A stretch of DNA of 64,000 bases. Origin: Clavelina lepadiformis. Its lineage: Eukaryota; Chordata; Ascidiacea; Aplousobranchia; Clavelinidae. A model generated the notes under the pieces. It saw nothing but the letters and a program-made list of their open reading frames with translations, was not told where the DNA came from and did no database searches. Positions within the stretch are counted from its first letter, which is position 1, and the number at the start of each line of letters is the position of its first letter. Location of the stretch: assembly GCF_947623445.1 (NCBI RefSeq), contig NC_135241.1, positions 22,818,501-22,882,500 on the forward strand, given 5' to 3'. This document shows positions 59,324 to 64,000 of the stretch, in pieces. The position numbers were made by a program, and so were the translations under genes.

Positions 59324-60916
59324 TTAAGTTGATTCAGAATTACTAAATAGTGGTACCATCACATAGGTACCGTCACGGCGTCTTCGCTTGTAACCAAAGT
59401 AAAATATAACAATGACAATAACCAGACTTATAACATCCATTGTGCACCATATGGCATAATACTGTGTTTTACTCAGTGACCACAATGGGGCTTTCAGCTC
59501 TTTAAAAATTGAACACCTGTTTGTTGTAACTGCCCATACTCCTTGGCACCAAGCTCGCGAGAAAGTCCAGCTTTCATCCATGGTATAAGAAATGACAGAA
59601 TAATTCAAGGAAATCGCTTCCTCAGTGGTTGAGCCATAGATTAAGTTCAAAAGTTCAACACTATAATTGCGAGCATAAGATGAGGAAACAACTTCTGAGG
59701 CGACAACTCTAAAGTCAGGCGCTAGTTTGTTGACAACATGCTGGTAAGGTGAAATTAGCCACAAAACACTCTCTTGTGGAATTCCAGATCTCAATAAAGT
59801 GTTGACAGTTATATTTACATATTCAGAATAATATGGGTGGTGAGATGGTGGACGCCCTAAATCAAATATGATACTTTTATTATGTTGGGCTGCAAATTTG
59901 GCAAATTCTTCCAACGATGGTATTTTCTGTGCACTGATGTTTGCTTTGTCAGCTTTACTGAGATATTTATTGGTAAAAAAGGGATCTAATTTGAGATGCC
60001 AATCACCGGCATTCAACTGTTGTAGTTCATTCCAAGTAAAATTTTCTGCCCGTTGGGATTTTCTTTCGGGGAAGATTTCCTCAACGTTTGTTGTCCTCAG
60101 CAGATCAGGATCGTGCATCAGGAAAGGGACCCCATCCCTTGACAGTCTCACATCTGATTCAAGTGCGAATACACCACATGAAACTGCATGTTCATAGGAC
60201 AGTATGGTATTTTCTGGAGCAAGGCTAGGCGCTCCCTTATGTCCAATTAACAATGGTTTTGACATGTTGGCCTCAGCGTCCATATGAATGCATGGAGAGT
60301 ATTGCCAAAACGGAATAGACAGCACAAAGATGAAGACAATGACATAACTGATAAATGCAAGCTTTTTGTTTTTTTCACTAATCCACACAACTTTTGTAAA
60401 ATAAAATGCAAATGAAATTAAAACAAGAAGAGAACACAATTGCAAAAATGGTCCAGTCATTTCAAATGATACTTTCACCCCAGAAACTAGATCTGGCCAC
60501 AACAATGCCACATAAATCATACCCAAGATGAAAGAAACAAAACATACCAACAAGACAATTTTATGACAAAGAAAGAGATGAAGATTGTGCAAATGTAAAA
60601 TCTGCAAAAATCCAGCAAAGCACAACATAACAACGTAAAAAAATAAAACAACAGTTATACCTAATATCAGCGCATACCAGTGATATAAGAAGCTTACTAC
60701 ATCATATAAATAAGCATTAATTTCATCCGAATCATTTATCAAAACGGCCCAGCTGTATGTCCAACTGAGAGTAACAATGAAAGCAATAAATATAGCAAAA
60801 AGAAAAAATTTTCCACATCTTGATTGATTGGCAAAGGCATACGTATAGTAATCATCATTATTCCATTTGCAACTGTAAACACCAAAGAAGAAATGCTTAC
60901 AGCAATCATAGCACAT
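59324..60916 (-). CDS. Multipass glycerophosphodiester phosphodiesterase, GDE2/GDPD5-like
   Basis: A single 530-codon frame with an in-frame stop 24 bases before the ATG, so this start is the natural one unless a 5' exon exists. The N-terminus (CYDCCKHFFFGVYSCKW) and about six membrane segments (roughly 36-206) match the GDE2/GDE3 (GDPD5/GDPD2) branch. The extracellular GDPD domain starts at GHKGAPSLAPENT (225-237) and has the E253/D255 pair (LESDVRLSRDG) and His268 (FLMHD). LNAGDW and RTTNVEE blocks follow, then a seventh membrane segment (about 488-508) and a short basic tail. Family members cleave glycerophosphodiesters or GPI anchors at the cell surface. The usual HRGA motif reads HKGA here. 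Vertebrate members have many introns and this frame has none, unlike all its neighbours. It is divergent from the next gene. Confidence 0.92.
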   Translation of the reverse strand: MCYDCCKHFFFGVYSCKWNNDDYYTYAFANQSRCGKFFLFAIFIAFIVTLSWTYSWAVLINDSDEINAYLYDVVSFLYHWYALILGITVVLFFYVVMLCFAGFLQILHLHNLHLFLCHKIVLLVCFVSFILGMIYVALLWPDLVSGVKVSFEMTGPFLQLCSLLVLISFAFYFTKVVWISEKNKKLAFISYVIVFIFVLSIPFWQYSPCIHMDAEANMSKPLLIGHKGAPSLAPENTILSYEHAVSCGVFALESDVRLSRDGVPFLMHDPDLLRTTNVEEIFPERKSQRAENFTWNELQQLNAGDWHLKLDPFFTNKYLSKADKANISAQKIPSLEEFAKFAAQHNKSIIFDLGRPPSHHPYYSEYVNITVNTLLRSGIPQESVLWLISPYQHVVNKLAPDFRVVASEVVSSSYARNYSVELLNLIYGSTTEEAISLNYSVISYTMDESWTFSRAWCQGVWAVTTNRCSIFKELKAPLWSLSKTQYYAIWCTMDVISLVIVIVIFYFGYKRRRRDGTYVMVPLFSNSEST

Positions 60917-61714
60917 CTTGTAAACACCAATAAAGTGTTAAGCCGTGAAGAGCTATCAGTCAGTTTTCGTAACTTTTGTTTTACAATGCTATTGCACCAT
61001 AAATAGCAGCATTGAAATAGCCCAGCACAGTATCCTTTAAGTAGTTGTTTATGCGCAAAAGCAATTTAGACGAAGATGAACTCGGCCAATCAGCTGATTG
61101 GCTTGGGAGAAAAGCCACACGGTTTCAAAGTTGAATTAAATTAATTATTCAGGGAAACTTAAGCTCGGGTTACATTTTTACGATTATTTCGTATTGTTTA
61201 ACTTCATTTTTCATGTTTGAGGAAAGTCTTTGCCATGACAGTAACAAGTTTACGACTATGGGCGCATTGTCGTTGATAAGCTTCAAACATTGGCATATGC
61301 ATGTTGTAAAAATATTTGTTTTAAAAATATTTCTAATAGTTTCTATTTGAAGTGTTTTACTTTTAAATTTAAACGGAAATAAAGTTAACTAATTTAGTGA
61401 AATAAAGTAACTTTGAGTAAAGTCTGCTAAATATGCTATAGCCGAGCACAAGTATAAGCAAATCTTTTTGAAATACAGCGGTGAACTACTTTTTTGTAGA
61501 CTTCCGCACTCTCTACCGCCTTAACATTGCCCATTTCTCCCATTTTCCAAATTCCCTAACTTTTCCAGTCACGTACAGTACCTTGCATAGCCTAGTATGC
61601 TGATTTAGAAAACGTAATGAACTTGTCAAAAGTGGGGCGTAGTTTTATGTTTTAAGAGGTTATAGCTAAGCCTCTGGACTTCTTGGGAGTTTTGGCCACT
61701 ATCTTGGGGTGCAA

Positions 61715-61830
61715 GCTAAGCTATAGTAGCTGAGTGGTTCGACTGTTGGAGCGCTAAATGCGGCTTGCATTTCATGTTGAAACCCACAGACCCAGTAGCG
61801 CTATACTATTGTAAAGCGCGATCAGTAATA
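61715..61830 (+). repeat. tRNA-derived SINE candidate
   Basis: TAGCTGAGTGG at 61727-61737 fits the pol III A-box consensus exactly. GTTGAAACC at 61776-61784 fits the B box with one mismatch. The spacing is close to that of a tRNA, but the acceptor stem does not pair well, so this is more likely a SINE head than a tRNA gene. Confidence 0.45.
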
Positions 61831-62050
61831 AGCTAGGCTTACCTGCTGAGGCGAAAAAAGCACTAACACGTTACAAACAACCGTATCTGATGTCGGAACG
61901 AATCCGTTATTCGTCATTGCTATCAATGAAGCTTTCCGAGTTGGTCGATAACAATGGGAACCATAATTAATCAGTTACTAACAATAGCCGACAGAAGAGT
62001 CCGCACAAAGCGATGTTGCCGCGCTTTTTTCAAGATCTCTAATGGAATAT

Positions 62051-62084
62051 GACCAGACCAGGTGTATGACCAGACCAGGTGTAC
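62051..62084 (+). repeat. 17-bp tandem repeat, two units
   Basis: 'gaccagaccaggtgtat' is followed directly by 'gaccagaccaggtgtac' and a partial third unit 'gaccagg'. Confidence 0.7.
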
Positions 62085-62110
62085 GACCAGGCTGTCGTCC
62101 ACCTGCAATG

Positions 62111-62150
62111 GCTGCCTGCTGGACAGTTCTGAATTCGAGCAATACGATAC
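62111..62150 (-). repeat. Fragment of dispersed repeat family 1
   Basis: Read on the minus strand, 'tgctcgaattcagaactgt' matches the 3' part of the copy at 53181-53346. Only the last 40 bases or so are present. Confidence 0.55.
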
Positions 62151-62274
62151 TGGTGTAAAAATCAAAAACTAAAATGTTATAATAATTTGTTATGTTTGTT
62201 AGGCCTAGATTTGAATACGATAAACCATAGGCTGTAGCTTGATTTTATCAGCAAACGTGTGTGGTGTCTTAATT

Positions 62275-63291
62275 ATGGCTACAACCCAAGCACAAAAATC
62301 TGTTGCTGTTCTGGCGGGTGTCAGCTTATTTCTGCATCTATGCTCAGCTGGCAACTTCATACCATCATCTGAGATGTGGTTCTTCGGCAGTTTATTGTCA
62401 TATCTTCATTCAATGTTAAACCTTTTGGGTGAGTAGGCAAGGTTAATAATAAATTAGCCTATCGTCCTCTATTATTGTCTTACCATTTGTTATGTTGCTT
62501 GTAAGGCTGCTTGGGATATCCTCCAACATAATTTGCTTTGTTTTAGCTCGAAGTAGCTTGCTGAGTGCAGTTGTGTTAATAGCTGTTGAGTCTTACTACC
62601 CAAATACCATATCATCTTACACTCAGTGGAATGGGCAATATCTTATCAAATTTCTTCCCAAATTTGTTATGGCTGCTTGTAAGTTTTTTCATTGATTTGT
62701 CTTAGTAGGCTAGGCCTGTTTATGGAAATTCTTTTTGCCTGGTTCTTTTTTAACTGCTTTTCTATATTTTTTAAGCTGCTTCACTTGATTTTGCCTGTAT
62801 ATGTAGGATATACATTTTGCATAAACAATGCAAACTGTAAAAGTTAAACAATAATGAATTGTGTATGTATATATTATCCTGTTCTACGTTTTTTCTTGAC
62901 TTACTTGAAAAGAACGGCACTCTACGCTTCACAGTAGTGAATATTATCGATAACAACATTTAATGCATATATTATCTAGGCAAAGTATCCCAATCTTATA
63001 ATCGAATTGAATTATGTTGCAGTGGTGTGCACAGTGGTTCGAATTATCCTTCCTGGCCCAATCACTTACTACTCACGTTTCTACAAATTCAGCATTGTTC
63101 TAAGTTTTATTGCAACTGTGCTAGCTGCAATTGACCATAATTCAAGTTCAAGTGGAAAAAATAAGAACAACGTCCATGAAGAAGGTGTCCAAGACCTCCG
63201 AGTCTCGCGGCAAGAAAGGTACCACAGTACTGCTTTTCTGTTTTCTTTTCTACATGAAAAATATTCTTATGCTATACACTTATTGTTTTAG
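62275..63291 (+). CDS. Small multipass membrane protein of unknown family
   Basis: Three exons, 62275-62428, 62547-62678 and 63023-63291, keep frame and give 184 residues. I do not recognise the family. Hydrophobic stretches at about residues 8-25, 31-50, 54-67, 80-99 and 105-122 suggest four or five membrane segments. The tail after residue 125 is polar and Ser/Lys/Asn-rich. The junction phases are 1 and 1, with good GT-AG sites. The end is uncertain: the chosen frame reads on into VRQER-like sequence and a short hydrophobic stretch, while the +1 frame of the same exon reads a basic Lys-rich tail (SMKKVSKTSESRGKKG). A further splice, or a possible donor at GAAAG-GTACC near 63221, could change the C-terminus. 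It is divergent from the GDPD-like gene. Confidence 0.7.
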
Positions 63292-63292
63292 C

Positions 63293-63315
63293 ATATATAT
63301 ATATATATATATATA
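63293..63315. repeat. (AT)n microsatellite
   Basis: About eleven AT units directly after the stop codon of the small membrane protein gene. Confidence 0.85.
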
Positions 63316-63400
63316 CAGTCAGAACTCGTTAATCCAGACCACTTTGTTTTGTCACAAAATGTTGGTGTAGCGAGGTATTCAGATAATTGAAACAATACTA
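63315..63400. mobile_element. Possible terminal fragment of a Tigger/pogo-like element
   Basis: The sequence starts CAGTCAGAACTCGTTAATCC directly after a TA-rich run and later reads 'agcgaggtattcagataatt'. Both are typical of Tigger-type ends. No second end was identified. Confidence 0.3.
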
Positions 63401-63626
63401 GGGCGAAATTTTCCGAAGTGGATGTCAGACTTTACTGCTGAACTGTGACTGTAGGTCTCCAACCTATTAGAAATGTCCTAGGAGTGAGGCTGCTGCTTTC
63501 ATTGTGCATAGATAATTGTCTATTATTTTTGTCATCTACGACAAACGCACGAAAACTTGCATTCACAACCATTCTTTTTTGCTCCACACTTCGCCACTTC
63601 AAAATATTTTTGCTATTGATTTAGCA

Positions 63627-63956
63627 CAGTGTTTCTCAAACTTTTTGCGATCGCGTACCACTCGTTCATTTTTTTTTGCTACACTGCGTACCACCTGGCT
63701 CCTGAATGACTTATTTTACTCAAATGTACCGGTATTTATTAGTTATTACCGTTATTACTATACCATAACACCAATGAATAGCAAGAAAACACAATTTAAT
63801 TTGATAGAAGCAACTGTTTCTTCTGCACAAGCTTGTCTATCCGGGGCAACACATTACTCACAGCACATCGAAAATCATGTTCAGCGGTACGCGGTACCAC
63901 TTAAAAAGCTCTCGCGTACCACTAGTGGTACGCGTACCACAGTTTGAGAACCACTG
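63627..63956. mobile_element. hAT-type MITE near the right edge
   Basis: The left end is CAGTGTTTCTCAAAC and the right end, read inward, CAGTGGTTCTCAAAC. The flanks ATTTAGCA (63619-63626) and ATTTGGCA (63957-63964) agree at seven of eight bases. It is 330 bp long. Near the right end is a perfect 18-base palindrome around ACTAGT within repeated GCGTACCAC motifs. Confidence 0.9.
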
Positions 63957-64000
63957 ATTTGGCATATCTGTTGCGAAACTAGTGTGTCAGAGTTCGACAG

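Larger units (their letters stand above)
60917..62274. other. Divergent intergenic region between the GDPD-like gene and the membrane protein gene
   Basis: About 1.4 kb that should hold both promoters. It contains a tRNA-like SINE candidate (61715-61830), a 17-bp tandem repeat (62051-62084) and an inverted fragment of dispersed repeat family 1 (62111-62150). No exon is supported. Confidence 0.5.

Noticed and set aside
61715-61830. Functional tRNA gene
   Set aside because: A and B boxes are present, but the acceptor stem does not pair and no clear anticodon loop is seen; a SINE head is more likely.
63516-63947. 143-codon plus-strand open frame near the right edge
   Set aside because: Most of it runs through the hAT MITE at 63627-63956.

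Overview
This window is animal genomic DNA, most likely from an ascidian tunicate of the Ciona type. This is inferred from the gene style: compact intron-rich genes with GT-AG introns, secreted proteins built from TSP1, ShK, sushi and trypsin modules, two IL-17-like cytokine genes, and many short hAT-type and tRNA-like repeats. I assembled eight protein-coding loci by hand from splice sites, reading phase and domain content. In the seven multi-exon loci every exon junction keeps frame and each coding sum divides by three; the eighth is a single open frame.

Layout. Two tandem plus-strand IL-17-family cytokine genes lie at 1669-3363 and 5487-6596. Five mosaic serine-protease genes then span 8813-57231. 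Proteases A (8813-12290) and B (15565-17911) are on the minus strand. Proteases C (20946-28549), D (31645-47351) and E (48759-57231) are on the plus strand, so B and C are head to head across about 3 kb. A seven-pass GDE2/GDPD5-like glycerophosphodiester phosphodiesterase with an uninterrupted 530-codon frame lies on the minus strand (59324-60916). Divergent from it is an unrecognised small multipass membrane protein (62275-63291, plus). The gaps hold MITEs, SINE-like dispersed repeats, minisatellites and candidate regulatory sites.

The main system is the protease cluster. Each protein has a signal peptide, then ShK-like and TSP1 modules (plus two sushi domains in C), then a cysteine-rich connector, then a complete trypsin domain with His, Asp, Ser and an Asp at the S1 pocket floor (position 189). 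Predicted lengths are 490, 408, 937, 1602 and 1131 residues. D carries 23 TSP1 modules. The three plus-strand genes share a repeated four-exon cassette (TSP1, ShK, TSP1, TSP1) with phases 1-2-1-1, and D shows a recent internal tandem duplication. All five share an unusual triple-cysteine insert just after GDSGGPL and a cysteine at the penultimate residue, so they form one lineage-specific family. They look like secreted, activation-dependent proteases with very long adhesive tails, placed beside immune cytokine genes. A role in defence, haemolymph clotting or matrix processing is inference only.
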